From contig JAAZBA010000375.1 in NCBI GenBank assembly GCA_012514045.1, positions 1-15,041 on the forward strand: a stretch of DNA of 15,041 nt, given 5' to 3'. The notes beneath the pieces are model-generated. The model saw only the letters and a program-made list of their open reading frames with translations, ran no database searches and was not told the origin of the DNA. Shown here one piece after another: positions 7,131 through 14,379 of this stretch (positions are counted from its first letter, which is position 1; the number at the start of each line of letters is the position of its first letter). The translations under genes and the position numbers were made by a program. The stretch is from Clostridiales bacterium. Lineage in GTDB: Bacteria > Bacillota > Clostridia > Oscillospirales > QAMX01.

Positions 7131-8192
7131 TTAGTAGCTCCCAACGTTTTTGACCTCCGCGATTATCGCCCTGAAATTCTCAAGGCTTACGGAGTTCGGG
7201 ATAGAGTGGTCGGAGGAGAAAATAAACCCTCCCTTTTCTTTCAGGACAGGCACGACCCGGCGGATTTCCTCGATAATAGCCTCCTTGTCATCCCACAACA
7301 CCGCGTTTATGCCGCCGTGAAGTGTCAGCTTGTCGCCGTATTCCTCTTTCAGCTTTATTGGATCCATACCGGCTTTTACCTCAAGAGGATTGAGCCCGTC
7401 AAGACCTATTTCAATCAGGTCCTCCACCCTTGACATTATGTTGCCGCAGGAGTGGAGATGGGCGTAGATACCCCTGTTGTGAGCCCAGTCGATCGCTCTT
7501 TTGTGTATAGGCTTCAAAAATTCCCGATACATATCGTTTGAGAAGAAAGTAGTACCCTTGTAGCCCATATCGTCCGGCCATCTGATGCAATCGAAGCGGT
7601 AACCCGCGTCCCAGATCTGTCCGAAAAGGTCAATGCAGCAATCAAGATAGGTGTTGAACATATCCTTCACCATCTCCGGCTCTTCGTACATGGCTATAAG
7701 CAGGTTTTCTGTGCCCATCATCCAGGAATGTGTTACGTCGAAGCCGAACCAGAATTCGGCTATTATCCATCTGCCCTCCGACTGCCAGACGGGGTAGTTC
7801 TTTTTGAGCAGATCCCAGTTTATCCTGTTTTCCCCGGAGCACATTCTTTTTTTGCACTCTTCCCAGCTTTTGGGATTTGTGACCTTGTAATCCAAAAACT
7901 CAGGGGTTGAGTCGAGCCCTTTTTCGTATCGGAGGGTTACTCCCCATTCTGTCTTGTATGTGATATGGGTTTCGGTCTCCTCAAGCACCGTTCGGGTATA
8001 TTGGGGAGAAATATCCACGCCTATGCCGGCTGTTTTGTCCACACCGAAGAAATCGCGCCAGTCTGCGTCTAAGGGCATGCCCTCCTTTTGCCAGCGGCGG
8101 ATCGTACCCTCCCAGGGACTGTCGATAATCGGCACCCTGTCCGCTTCTTTGTGCTCGTACATCCGGGAGAAGCGCTTCCTTACTGTCATCAT
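7131..8192 (-). CDS. Uroporphyrinogen decarboxylase (URO-D) family protein, methyltransferase-like
   Basis: The protein has 353 residues with a TIM-barrel URO-D-like fold. Members include heme-pathway decarboxylase and cobamide-dependent methyltransferases (MtaA/CmuA type); many gut-bacterial members have no known substrate. The ATG at 8192 is chosen because GGAGGG (8205-8200 on the minus strand) lies 7 bases upstream; the ATG at 8207 overlaps that site and is too near the promoter. Visible features are PDDMGYKG (206-213), HSCGN (247-251, the usual metal-ligand HxC), NPLEVKAG (268-275) and FSSDHSIPNS (325-334). The last stretch aligns by position with the segment that holds the second metal cysteine in methyltransferases, but has Asp/His instead. 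No cysteine follows C249. Heme synthesis is unlikely because no heme genes are near. It is transcribed away from the amidohydrolase operon and may share its regulation. Confidence 0.85.
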   Translation of the reverse strand: MMTVRKRFSRMYEHKEADRVPIIDSPWEGTIRRWQKEGMPLDADWRDFFGVDKTAGIGVDISPQYTRTVLEETETHITYKTEWGVTLRYEKGLDSTPEFLDYKVTNPKSWEECKKRMCSGENRINWDLLKKNYPVWQSEGRWIIAEFWFGFDVTHSWMMGTENLLIAMYEEPEMVKDMFNTYLDCCIDLFGQIWDAGYRFDCIRWPDDMGYKGTTFFSNDMYREFLKPIHKRAIDWAHNRGIYAHLHSCGNIMSRVEDLIEIGLDGLNPLEVKAGMDPIKLKEEYGDKLTLHGGINAVLWDDKEAIIEEIRRVVPVLKEKGGFIFSSDHSIPNSVSLENFRAIIAEVKNVGSY

Positions 8193-8199
8193 ACGTTTT

Positions 8200-8205
8200 C
8201 CCTCC
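8200..8205 (-). promoter_or_regulatory. Ribosome binding site that sets the start of the URO-D family gene
   Basis: On the minus strand GGAGGG at 8205-8200 precedes the ATG at 8192 by 7 bases. It overlaps the alternative ATG at 8207, which would leave only about 9 bases of leader after the predicted promoter. The shorter 353-residue protein is therefore preferred. Confidence 0.75.
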
Positions 8206-8222
8206 ATTGAATTTATATGTAC

Positions 8223-8252
8223 ATTATACTACGGAGAGGCAGAAAAATACAA
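8223..8252 (-). promoter_or_regulatory. Predicted promoter for the URO-D family gene
   Basis: Read on the minus strand, TTGTAT (8252-8247) and a consensus TATAAT (8228-8223) are separated by 18 bases. The start of transcription would fall near 8216, giving a leader of about 24 bases to the ATG at 8192. An 8-base palindrome (ATGTACAT, 8217-8224) overlaps the downstream edge of the -10 box and could bind a regulator, though it may be chance. Confidence 0.65.
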
Positions 8253-8320
8253 TAACAAATCCTGCTTATGCGCGCCAATTATGCCTGGGACCTGTTTTTT
8301 TACATAGTGGATAAATATGC

Positions 8321-8349
8321 TTGAATATCCCGCCTCGATATGGTATATT
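8321..8349 (+). promoter_or_regulatory. Predicted promoter for the amidohydrolase operon
   Basis: TTGAAT (8321-8326) and TATATT (8344-8349) are separated by exactly 17 bases, a good vegetative sigma-factor match. Transcription would begin near 8356, leaving about 38 bases before the ATG at 8394. The two divergent -35 boxes are about 68 bases apart, enough room for a shared regulator. No convincing long operator palindrome was found between them. Confidence 0.7.
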
Positions 8350-8393
8350 ATACATGTGTAGCCATAGATTATTTTGAAAGGACGGGAATTGTT

Positions 8394-9296
8394 ATGAGCC
8401 TTGTAAAGAAAATCGATATTCATGTGCATACCAGCGCAATGAGAGGCATCCACCGCTTCAACAACGGCGGAACCTACGCCACCCCCATGGAGCTCAGAGC
8501 CATGTATGACGCCATCGGTGTGGAGAAGGGAGTTATCCTCCCCGGCGCCAATCCCGAGTGCCACTTCGCAGAGATTACAAACCAGGAAGCTATGCGGGTA
8601 TCAAACGACAACCCCGAGAGCTTCTCTTGGTTCTGCAACATCGACCCGAGAAACGGCAGCAATTCACCGGACACTGATTTTACATATTTCCTTGAGTATT
8701 ATAAGGAGAAGGGAGCCAAGGGCGTGGGAGAGATCTGCGCCAACCTGTATTTTGACGATCCCCTTGTGCTGAACCTCTTTAAACACTGCGAAAAATGCGG
8801 TATGCCCATAACTTTCCATATCGGAAATATGGGCGGCGATTATGGTCTTGTGGATGAGATCGGTCTCCCCAGGCTTGAAAAAATCCTCGGGATGTTCCCG
8901 AAGCTCCGCTTTCTCGGTCACAGCCAGAAATTCTGGGCGGAGATAAGCGGCGACCTTACCCCGGAGCAGCGTGACGGCTACCCCACGGGAAAGGTAGTTC
9001 CCGGCGGAAGAGTAGTTGAGCTTATGAGAAAGTACCCGAACCTCTGCGGCGACCTTTCCGCGGGCTCCGGCTATAACGCGGTAAGCCGTGACCCGAACTT
9101 CGGATACGCTTTCTTTGAGGAATTCCAGGACAAGCTATACTACGGCACAGACATCTGCGACCCGAGAAACATTACAAATCCCATGCTGAAGCTCGCCTCT
9201 TTCCTTGACGAGGGAGTGACACAGGGAAAGATATCTCAGGAAGCCTACGAAAAGATATCAAGAAAGAACGCTTTGAAGCTCCTTGGGGAGGAATAA
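8394..9296 (+). CDS. Amidohydrolase-family (amidohydrolase 2) protein, copy 1
   Basis: This predicted metal-dependent hydrolase or decarboxylase of the PF04909 type has 300 residues and no signal peptide. The start at 8394 has AAAGGA at 8377-8382 and matches the start of its paralogue downstream; an upstream in-frame ATG at 8340 overlaps the predicted -10 box and is rejected. Candidate metal and catalytic residues are H10 and H12 (DIHVHT), E113 (VGEI), H142 (FHIGN), H176 (FLGHSQKFW) and D253 (YGTDICD). Relatives act on carboxylated, ring-derived or sugar-derived acids (hydration, lactone hydrolysis or decarboxylation); the substrate here is unknown. It is the first gene of the operon. Copy 2 begins 3 bases after its stop, so the two proteins are made together and may form a heteromer or act on sequential substrates. 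Confidence 0.88.
   Translation: MSLVKKIDIHVHTSAMRGIHRFNNGGTYATPMELRAMYDAIGVEKGVILPGANPECHFAEITNQEAMRVSNDNPESFSWFCNIDPRNGSNSPDTDFTYFLEYYKEKGAKGVGEICANLYFDDPLVLNLFKHCEKCGMPITFHIGNMGGDYGLVDEIGLPRLEKILGMFPKLRFLGHSQKFWAEISGDLTPEQRDGYPTGKVVPGGRVVELMRKYPNLCGDLSAGSGYNAVSRDPNFGYAFFEEFQDKLYYGTDICDPRNITNPMLKLASFLDEGVTQGKISQEAYEKISRKNALKLLGEE
8907..8968 (+). repeat. 62-bp block identical to part of the paralogue, copy 1
   Basis: These 62 bases are identical to 9810-9871. They encode residues around the RFLGHSQKFW metal site of both amidohydrolases. The block is flanked by mismatches on both sides, while other parts of the two genes differ clearly. Confidence 0.9.
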
Positions 9297-9299
9297 ATA

Positions 9300-10202
9300 A
9301 TGGCTCTTGTAAAGAAAATCGATATTCATGTACATACAATCTCCAGCCGTGGCATACTCCGCAAAAACGGCAACACCTTTGCTCTGCCCCATGAGCTCAG
9401 GGAGATGTATGACAAGATAGGCGTTGAAAAGGGTGTTCTTCTCCCCATCATAAAGCCGGAGCAGTCTTTGGAACTCAATACAAACCGCGAAATCAGAGAC
9501 ATAGTAAAGGCAAATCCCGAGAGTTTCGCCTGGTTCTGCGGCATAGATCCCCGTCAGGGCAACAACGCCCCGGATACCGATTTTTCATACATGCTGGAGT
9601 ACTATAAATCCGAGGGCGCCAAAGGCGTGGGAGAGATGCTTGCGAACATCTATTTTGATGACGAGAGAGTGTTCAATTTCTTCCACCACTGCGAGAAATG
9701 CAATATGCCCGTTATATTCCACATCGGCAATCTGGGGAGAGATTACGGTCTTGTGGACGAGTTTGGACTTCCCAGGCTTGAAAAGGCTTTGAAAACATTT
9801 CCGAAGCTTCGCTTTCTCGGTCACAGCCAGAAATTCTGGGCGGAGATAAGCGGCGACCTTACCCCGGAGCAACGTGACGGCTACCCTACGGGAAAAGTAA
9901 CCCCCGGCGGTAGGGTTGTGGAGCTTATGAGAAACTATCCGAACCTCTACGGCGACCTTTCCGCAGGCTCCGGCTACAACGCGGTGAGCCGTGATCCGGA
10001 ATTCGGCTATGGTTTTATCGAGGAGTTCCAGGACAGACTCTATTATGGTACAGATATCTGCGACCCCGCGAACATAACAAACCCCATGCTGAAGCTTGCC
10101 TCTTTCCTGGACGAGGGAGTGACACAGGGCAAAATTTCCCAGGCCGCTTATGAAAAGGTTTCAAGGATAAACGCTCTAAAACTTTTGGAAGGAGATATAT
10201 AA
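9300..10202 (+). CDS. Amidohydrolase-family (amidohydrolase 2) protein, copy 2
   Basis: This 300-residue paralogue of the gene before it has the same candidate active-site set: H10 and H12, E112, H141, H175 and D252. The last third of the two proteins is nearly identical (for example FLGHSQKFWAEISGDLTPEQ and DEGVTQGKISQ). They differ mainly at residues 14-75, the part after the HxH strand that often shapes substrate binding in this fold; copy 2 has one residue fewer there. The ATG at 9300 has GGGGAGGA about 8 bases upstream inside the end of copy 1. Its own stop is immediately followed by the ATG of the dehydrogenase gene, with AAGGAG (10189-10194) inside its last codons. I infer duplication followed by change in specificity. 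The reaction and substrate are not known. Confidence 0.88.
   Translation: MALVKKIDIHVHTISSRGILRKNGNTFALPHELREMYDKIGVEKGVLLPIIKPEQSLELNTNREIRDIVKANPESFAWFCGIDPRQGNNAPDTDFSYMLEYYKSEGAKGVGEMLANIYFDDERVFNFFHHCEKCNMPVIFHIGNLGRDYGLVDEFGLPRLEKALKTFPKLRFLGHSQKFWAEISGDLTPEQRDGYPTGKVTPGGRVVELMRNYPNLYGDLSAGSGYNAVSRDPEFGYGFIEEFQDRLYYGTDICDPANITNPMLKLASFLDEGVTQGKISQAAYEKVSRINALKLLEGDI
9810..9871 (+). repeat. 62-bp block identical to part of the paralogue, copy 2
   Basis: Identical to 8907-8968, at an offset of 903 bases. A second shared block of 26 identical bases lies at the 5' ends of the two genes (8400-8425 and 9306-9331, offset 906), encoding LVKKIDIHV. Confidence 0.9.
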
Positions 10203-11339
10203 ATGAAAAAGATCAGATTCGGACTTGTGGGCTGCGGACTTATGGCAAGGGAGTTCGCCTCCGCCTCCGCCCGCTGGTGCCACCTTATGAAAGACATACC
10301 TCAGCCGGAGATAGTGGGGATCTGCACCCCGGTGCCGGCGGAGATGGACTGGTTCAATAAGCATTTCCCCGACATAAAGTATCACACCGCGGATTACAGG
10401 GATCTTGTTGCGGCTGAGGACATTGAAGTCATTTATGTTGCGGTTCCCCATAACCTCCATGCGGAAATCTATACCGCTGTTATCCGCTCCGGCAAGGCTT
10501 TGTTGGGAGAGAAGCCTTTCGGAATAGACAAAAAAGCGAACGATGAGATACTTAAGGCTTACGAGGAGACTCCCGGAACCTTTGTGCGCTGCACCAGTGA
10601 GTTCCCATACTTTCCCGCCGTGCAGACAATGATAAAATGGTACAATGAGGGAAAATTCGGACGTATTATCAACGTAAACGCCGGATTTGAGCATTCCTCG
10701 GATATGGACCTGAACAAGCCTATAAACTGGAAGCGTATGGTATGCTTCAACGGAGAGTACGGCTGTCTTGGAGACCTGGGCATCCACACTATGCATGTGC
10801 CCTTCAAGCTGGGCTTTATCCCCCAGAGGGTTTACGCCGTTATGAGCGACATAGTCAAGACACGCCCCGACGGCAAGGGCGGCACAGCCATATGCGACAC
10901 ATACGACAACGCGATCCTCATGACTACGGCTACAGATAAGGACGGAAATGAATTCCCCATGCAGATCAACACCAGGAGAATGTGCCCCGGCGCCACAAAC
11001 CGCTGGTATCTTGAAATCTACGGTCTTGACTGCAGCGCGAAATTCTCCTCCGACGATCCAAACGCATTCTGCTATACCGCCTCTTGGGGCAAGGAGCAGG
11101 CCTGGAGCCGTATAAATATTGGCTATAAGTCAATGATACCGGCAATAACCGGCGGTATCTTTGAGTTTGGCTTTACAGACGCCATCCAGCAGATGATAGC
11201 CGCATTCATCCTTGAGTATCTTGGAGAAGAAGTGCCCTTCGGTCTGTTCACTCCTGAGGAGACCCGTCTTGCCCACAGTCTCCAGACGGCGGCTGTAAAA
11301 TCCCATAAGAATCAAACTGTAGAAGAGATAATTCCATGA
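10203..11339 (+). CDS. Gfo/Idh/MocA-family NAD(P)-dependent oxidoreductase
   Basis: This 378-residue cytosolic dehydrogenase belongs to the family acting on sugars, inositols and their derivatives. The Rossmann motif GLVGCGLMA is at 7-15. The hallmark GEKPFG (102-107) supplies the family's catalytic lysine K104. The second-domain motif GDLGIHTMH (190-198) gives D191 and H195, the usual catalytic positions. The C-terminal half is the alpha/beta substrate domain. Length is ordinary for the family. The ATG directly follows the stop of amidohydrolase copy 2, with AAGGAG 8 bases upstream, and its own stop overlaps the start of the glycerate kinase (ATGA). It probably oxidises or reduces a hydroxyl or keto group on the same compound handled by the amidohydrolases. 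The exact substrate cannot be read. Confidence 0.9.
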   Translation: MKKIRFGLVGCGLMAREFASASARWCHLMKDIPQPEIVGICTPVPAEMDWFNKHFPDIKYHTADYRDLVAAEDIEVIYVAVPHNLHAEIYTAVIRSGKALLGEKPFGIDKKANDEILKAYEETPGTFVRCTSEFPYFPAVQTMIKWYNEGKFGRIINVNAGFEHSSDMDLNKPINWKRMVCFNGEYGCLGDLGIHTMHVPFKLGFIPQRVYAVMSDIVKTRPDGKGGTAICDTYDNAILMTTATDKDGNEFPMQINTRRMCPGATNRWYLEIYGLDCSAKFSSDDPNAFCYTASWGKEQAWSRINIGYKSMIPAITGGIFEFGFTDAIQQMIAAFILEYLGEEVPFGLFTPEETRLAHSLQTAAVKSHKNQTVEEIIP

Positions 11340-12457
11340 AACTTTTAATCGCGATAGATTCATATAAGGGGAGCCTCTCCTCGGCTGACGCCGGAGCGGC
11401 GGCGCGTGAAGGTGTCCTGAGGGGCTGCCCCGGGGCTGAGGTCATCGCCCTTCCGATAGCCGACGGGGGAGAAGGCACCGCCGACGCCATAGCGCATGCT
11501 AAAGGCGGGCAATTAGCGGAATGCAGAGCCCACGACCCTCTCGGACGTGAAATAATTTCCTCCTATGGCATAGCTGGCGATACGGCAATAATTGAGATGG
11601 CAAAAGCCTCGGGACTTGAGCTGTTAAAAAAAGAGGAGTATAATCCGCTCATCACCTCCACCAGAGGCACAGGCGAGCTCATTTTGTCGGCCATTGACGC
11701 AGGCTGCAGGGAATTTATCCTGGGCATCGGAGGCAGCGCCACAAATGACGGCGGTATGGGCATGGCAAAGGCACTGGGCGCAAAATTCCTCGACGATGAG
11801 GGAAACGAACTGGGAGAGGGAGGCGCCGAGCTTCTGAGGCTAGACAAAATCGATATATCCTCAATGGACGGCAGACTTTGTGACTGCCGGTTCCGGGTAG
11901 CCTGCGATGTGACAAATCCTCTTTATGGAGAGAACGGCGCTTCAAGGGTGTTCGGTCCCCAGAAGGGGGCAAGCGCAGAGGATGTGGAGCTTCTTGACAA
12001 GGCTCTTCACCGCTATGGCAATATCCTTGAGCGTGACGTATGTCCCTCCATAGCGTCAAGGCTGGGAGCGGGAGCCGCCGGAGGACTTGGCGCAGCGTTT
12101 ATGGCGTTTCTTAAAGGAACACCGGAAAAGGGAGCTGAGCTTGTGCTGGAAGCTGTGGGCATAGACGCCCTCCTCCACGGCTGTGACGCGGTCATAACCG
12201 GCGAGGGAAGAACGGACTTCCAAACTGTATTCGGCAAAGCCCCCATAGAGGTAGCCCGCCATGCGAGCAATCATAATATCCCTTGCTACATAATCTCCGG
12301 CTCCCTCGGGCGGGGGTATGAGAAGGTATTGTCCCATGGTGTCACTGCCTGCTTTTCCATAACTGACGGTCCCATGGAGCTAAAAGAGGCGATGGAGAAC
12401 GCCCCGAGACTTCTGTCAAGCGCCGCGGAGATGCTTGCAAGAGTGATCGCAAAATAA
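11336..12457 (+). CDS. Glycerate 2-kinase (GarK/GlxK family)
   Basis: This enzyme phosphorylates D-glycerate with ATP to 2-phosphoglycerate, which enters lower glycolysis. It has 373 residues, typical of PF02595-type kinases. Family motifs are seen in order: DSYKGSLS (8-15), PIADGGEGT (40-48), GIGGSATNDGGMG (130-142), DVTNPLYGENGA (191-202), GAGAAGGLG (244-252) and TGEGRTDFQT (288-297). The ATG overlaps the stop of the dehydrogenase gene by 4 bases, a sign of translational coupling. Its place at the end of the metabolic set suggests that glycerate is the end product of the pathway encoded by the preceding genes. That is inference; the kinase could also serve a separate glycerate source. Confidence 0.93.
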   Translation: MKLLIAIDSYKGSLSSADAGAAAREGVLRGCPGAEVIALPIADGGEGTADAIAHAKGGQLAECRAHDPLGREIISSYGIAGDTAIIEMAKASGLELLKKEEYNPLITSTRGTGELILSAIDAGCREFILGIGGSATNDGGMGMAKALGAKFLDDEGNELGEGGAELLRLDKIDISSMDGRLCDCRFRVACDVTNPLYGENGASRVFGPQKGASAEDVELLDKALHRYGNILERDVCPSIASRLGAGAAGGLGAAFMAFLKGTPEKGAELVLEAVGIDALLHGCDAVITGEGRTDFQTVFGKAPIEVARHASNHNIPCYIISGSLGRGYEKVLSHGVTACFSITDGPMELKEAMENAPRLLSSAAEMLARVIAK

Positions 12458-12461
12458 AAAA

Positions 12462-12478
12462 GGGAGGGAATCCTCTTG
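12462..12478 (+). promoter_or_regulatory. Ribosome binding site and TTG start of the ABC ATPase
   Basis: GGGAGGG at 12462-12468 is followed after 7 bases by TTG at 12476. No ATG lies at a suitable distance, and the protein begins at the usual point for ABC domains (SVIEATDLSKYYG). A rare start codon with a very strong binding site is therefore called. Confidence 0.8.
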
Positions 12479-13381
12479 AGCGTAATTGAGGCAACGGATC
12501 TGAGCAAATATTACGGCAAAACTATAGGAATTGTAAAAGCTTCCTTCGCTGTGGAGGAGGGTGAGGTATGGGCGATGCTTGGTCCCCAAATGAGCGGAAA
12601 GAGCACAGTGCTGCGGCTTATCTGCGGACTTATCAGACCTACCTACGGCTCATATTCCCTCTTTAATATATCCCACTGTTTCGACAACCGGCAGATAAAG
12701 AAGCATATCGGTTTCGCTCCCTCCCACCCCTGCGGTTATGGTGAGCTTAAAGTAAGGGATTATCTCCTGTTTTCCGCTCGCTGTTACGGTATAAAGAGAC
12801 GGGGCACTTCCATTGAGGATGCCATAGACCGGGACTGCTACTATCTCAGGCTGGATCAGAAACAGCGGATAGAAAACCTGTCATTTTCCTCAAGAAAAAA
12901 AGCTGCTATTATAGCGTCACTTATCCATAAGCCGAGGCTGGCGATGCTGGATGAACCGACACTTGGTATGGACAGCTTCGACAGAGAAAAAATCCTGGAG
13001 CTTATGAGAGAATACTCAAATGACGGCACGACGATAGTATACACCACAAGAAATGTATATGACTGCCGGGAATTTTCCACCCATACGGCTATGATGTCCG
13101 ACGGGATATTCATAGGAGGGGGACGCACCGAAGACATTGCGGTGCTCAGGACTCTCCATGTCACAGTCTCCGCCGATGAGCGGAATTCAGAGCTGGCAGA
13201 AGAGCTGGGAATCAGGAACTATACGGTTTCGGACAGATATATTTCCTTTTCCTTCACCGGATATCCGGATGAGCTTATCGCCATTCTGGGGAGATACAGC
13301 ATTAAAACAATAAAAATAGACGAGCCCTCCACGGAGAGCATCGTCGCTTCGGCGGCGGCTTCAAAGGGGGTAGCGGTGTGA
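12476..13381 (+). CDS. ABC transporter ATP-binding protein with degenerate catalytic motifs
   Basis: This is the 301-residue ATPase subunit of an ABC-2-type transporter that should pair with the permease encoded next. Walker A is GPQMSGKST (36-44) and Walker B is LAMLDEP (155-161). The other motifs are unusual. The Q-loop position after IGFAP is S83 rather than Gln or Glu. The signature LSGGQ is replaced by LSFSS (135-139). The switch histidine after TIVYTT is R192. The extra 80-residue C-terminal part is typical of ABC-2 ATPases. The gene starts 18 bases after the glycerate kinase, and its stop overlaps the permease start (GTGA). The transported molecule is unknown. Loss of the signature Gly and switch His suggests weak or altered ATP hydrolysis, but Walker A and B are intact, so it is not a clear pseudogene. 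Confidence 0.88.
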   Translation: MSVIEATDLSKYYGKTIGIVKASFAVEEGEVWAMLGPQMSGKSTVLRLICGLIRPTYGSYSLFNISHCFDNRQIKKHIGFAPSHPCGYGELKVRDYLLFSARCYGIKRRGTSIEDAIDRDCYYLRLDQKQRIENLSFSSRKKAAIIASLIHKPRLAMLDEPTLGMDSFDREKILELMREYSNDGTTIVYTTRNVYDCREFSTHTAMMSDGIFIGGGRTEDIAVLRTLHVTVSADERNSELAEELGIRNYTVSDRYISFSFTGYPDELIAILGRYSIKTIKIDEPSTESIVASAAASKGVAV

Positions 13382-14127
13382 TATTTCGCAAAGGTATCGG
13401 GCGTATGCTCTGCCAGGCTCTGATAATCATCCTCGCCCAGGCGGCGGTATTCGCTCTGGCAGGGGCGCAGGCGCTGGGAGCGGCGGACCTATTTGTCATC
13501 GTCCCACGGGAGCTTTTATACCTTATTCCGAGGGGCAATTCAGTCGAGCTTATAAACCTCGCCACGCGGATAAGTTACTTTGTCTCCTGCCTGGCGCTCG
13601 TTATATTCGGCGCCCTGTCCCTGGCAAAGGACTCGGCTGACGGCAGAATGGAGTTTTTGCTGGTGCGCCCCTTCACAAGAATGGAAATATTTTTCTCCCG
13701 TATGGCTCTGGGGCTTATTACCGTTGTAATTTCCTGCGCCGCTCTGTTCGGGCTGTGGTATCTGACTGCGTATCTTGTGCTCCCGGAAATCACAGCGGTG
13801 GAGATTCGCGATATTTTGTATTTTTCCCTTCGGGCGATGGGAATAAAGGCGATGTTCTGGACGGTATCCTTTATGTGGTCCTCCATGTGCAGAATCAGAA
13901 CCTCGGCGGTTTGCGCCTCTCTTATCTGCTTTTTCGGAACATACACCCTCGGCGTGTTTCCGCATATTAACGAGGTACTCAGCATCGCGTCCTATATGTC
14001 TCCTTTTCACTTCGCCTTCGAAATGGCGTTAGAGTGGATACGCCCCACCATAGCGGGAGCCATAGCGGCAATATCCCTGGCGGCGGGCATAGTCGCCTTC
14101 AGAAGAGGACAGTTCTACGAGCTGTAA
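13378..14127 (+). CDS. ABC-2-type transporter permease
   Basis: This 249-residue inner-membrane protein has about six predicted hydrophobic segments, near residues 11-33, 64-83, 107-132, 154-169, 176-195 and 224-242. The segment FLLVRPFTRMEIFFSR (93-108), just before the third helix, is characteristic of ABC-2 permeases (compare the common LLSKPVSR form). GTG at 13378 is the start; it overlaps the ATPase stop by 4 bases, so the two are coupled and should form one transporter. ABC-2 systems of this small type usually export lipids, antibiotics or peptides, rarely nutrients. No link to the upstream metabolic genes is evident except shared transcription. A terminator begins 56 bases after the stop. 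Confidence 0.87.
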   Translation: MIFRKGIGRMLCQALIIILAQAAVFALAGAQALGAADLFVIVPRELLYLIPRGNSVELINLATRISYFVSCLALVIFGALSLAKDSADGRMEFLLVRPFTRMEIFFSRMALGLITVVISCAALFGLWYLTAYLVLPEITAVEIRDILYFSLRAMGIKAMFWTVSFMWSSMCRIRTSAVCASLICFFGTYTLGVFPHINEVLSIASYMSPFHFAFEMALEWIRPTIAGAIAAISLAAGIVAFRRGQFYEL

Positions 14128-14182
14128 AAATAAGGACAGAGAAACCCCTCATGAATTGTAATATATCGGTTCATCGTGTCAT

Positions 14183-14242
14183 AAACTCTGAGAGACCTAT
14201 TCATCAAATGATAAGTAAGTCCCTTAGAGTTTTTATATTTTT
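14183..14242 (+). terminator. Intrinsic terminator after the ABC permease gene
   Basis: Bases 14183-14196 pair with 14219-14232 in a 14-bp stem with one G-T wobble and one A-C mismatch. The 22-base loop holds a small TCAT-CAA-ATGA hairpin. The stem runs directly into a T-rich tail (TTTTTATATTTTT, 14230-14242). It is weaker than the argF terminator but well placed to end the 8394-14127 operon. Confidence 0.7.
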
Positions 14243-14259
14243 GAAGAAAGAAGAATTAT

Positions 14260-14379
14260 ATGAAAATTAAGAAAATTACTTCATTCCAAGTCCAGACTGT
14301 CTATACGTCTGCAGCTACCGTACAGCGAGTAAAACAGACGAAAAGCAAGCAGAAACGCCAGACAAAGAAGTTTCAATAG
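14260..14379 (+). CDS. Doubtful 39-residue basic peptide; possibly a broken FlgM-like fragment
   Basis: The ORF starts MKIKKITSFQVQTVY and ends in a very basic tail rich in Lys, Arg and Gln. The binding site is weak (AAGAAG-like), and the terminator tail ends only 17 bases before the ATG, leaving no room for its own promoter. The start faintly recalls anti-sigma factor FlgM proteins (MKI... then a Lys/Ser-rich linker). In another frame, the bases just before its stop read DKEVSIDT, like the FlgM motif before its first helix. This would mean a frameshifted remnant. The resemblance is slight and no flagellar gene is near, so the call is speculative. Confidence 0.2.
   Translation: MKIKKITSFQVQTVYTSAATVQRVKQTKSKQKRQTKKFQ

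Noticed and set aside
8193..8207. Upstream ATG at 8207 for the URO-D family gene
   Set aside because: It overlaps the GGAGGG that serves the ATG at 8192 and would leave almost no leader after the promoter.
8340..8393. An 18-residue N-terminal extension of the first amidohydrolase from the ATG at 8340
   Set aside because: It would start within or before the predicted -10 box at 8344-8349, has no binding site, and is absent from the paralogue. The ATG at 8394 fits better.
10176..10796. Open frame of 206 codons on the minus strand opposite the dehydrogenase gene
   Set aside because: The opposite strand has clear Gfo/Idh/MocA motifs, and this frame has none of its own.
14151..14270. Short open frame after the ABC permease beginning MNCNISVHRV
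   Set aside because: It runs straight through the terminator hairpin and its T-tail, has no binding site, and resembles nothing known.
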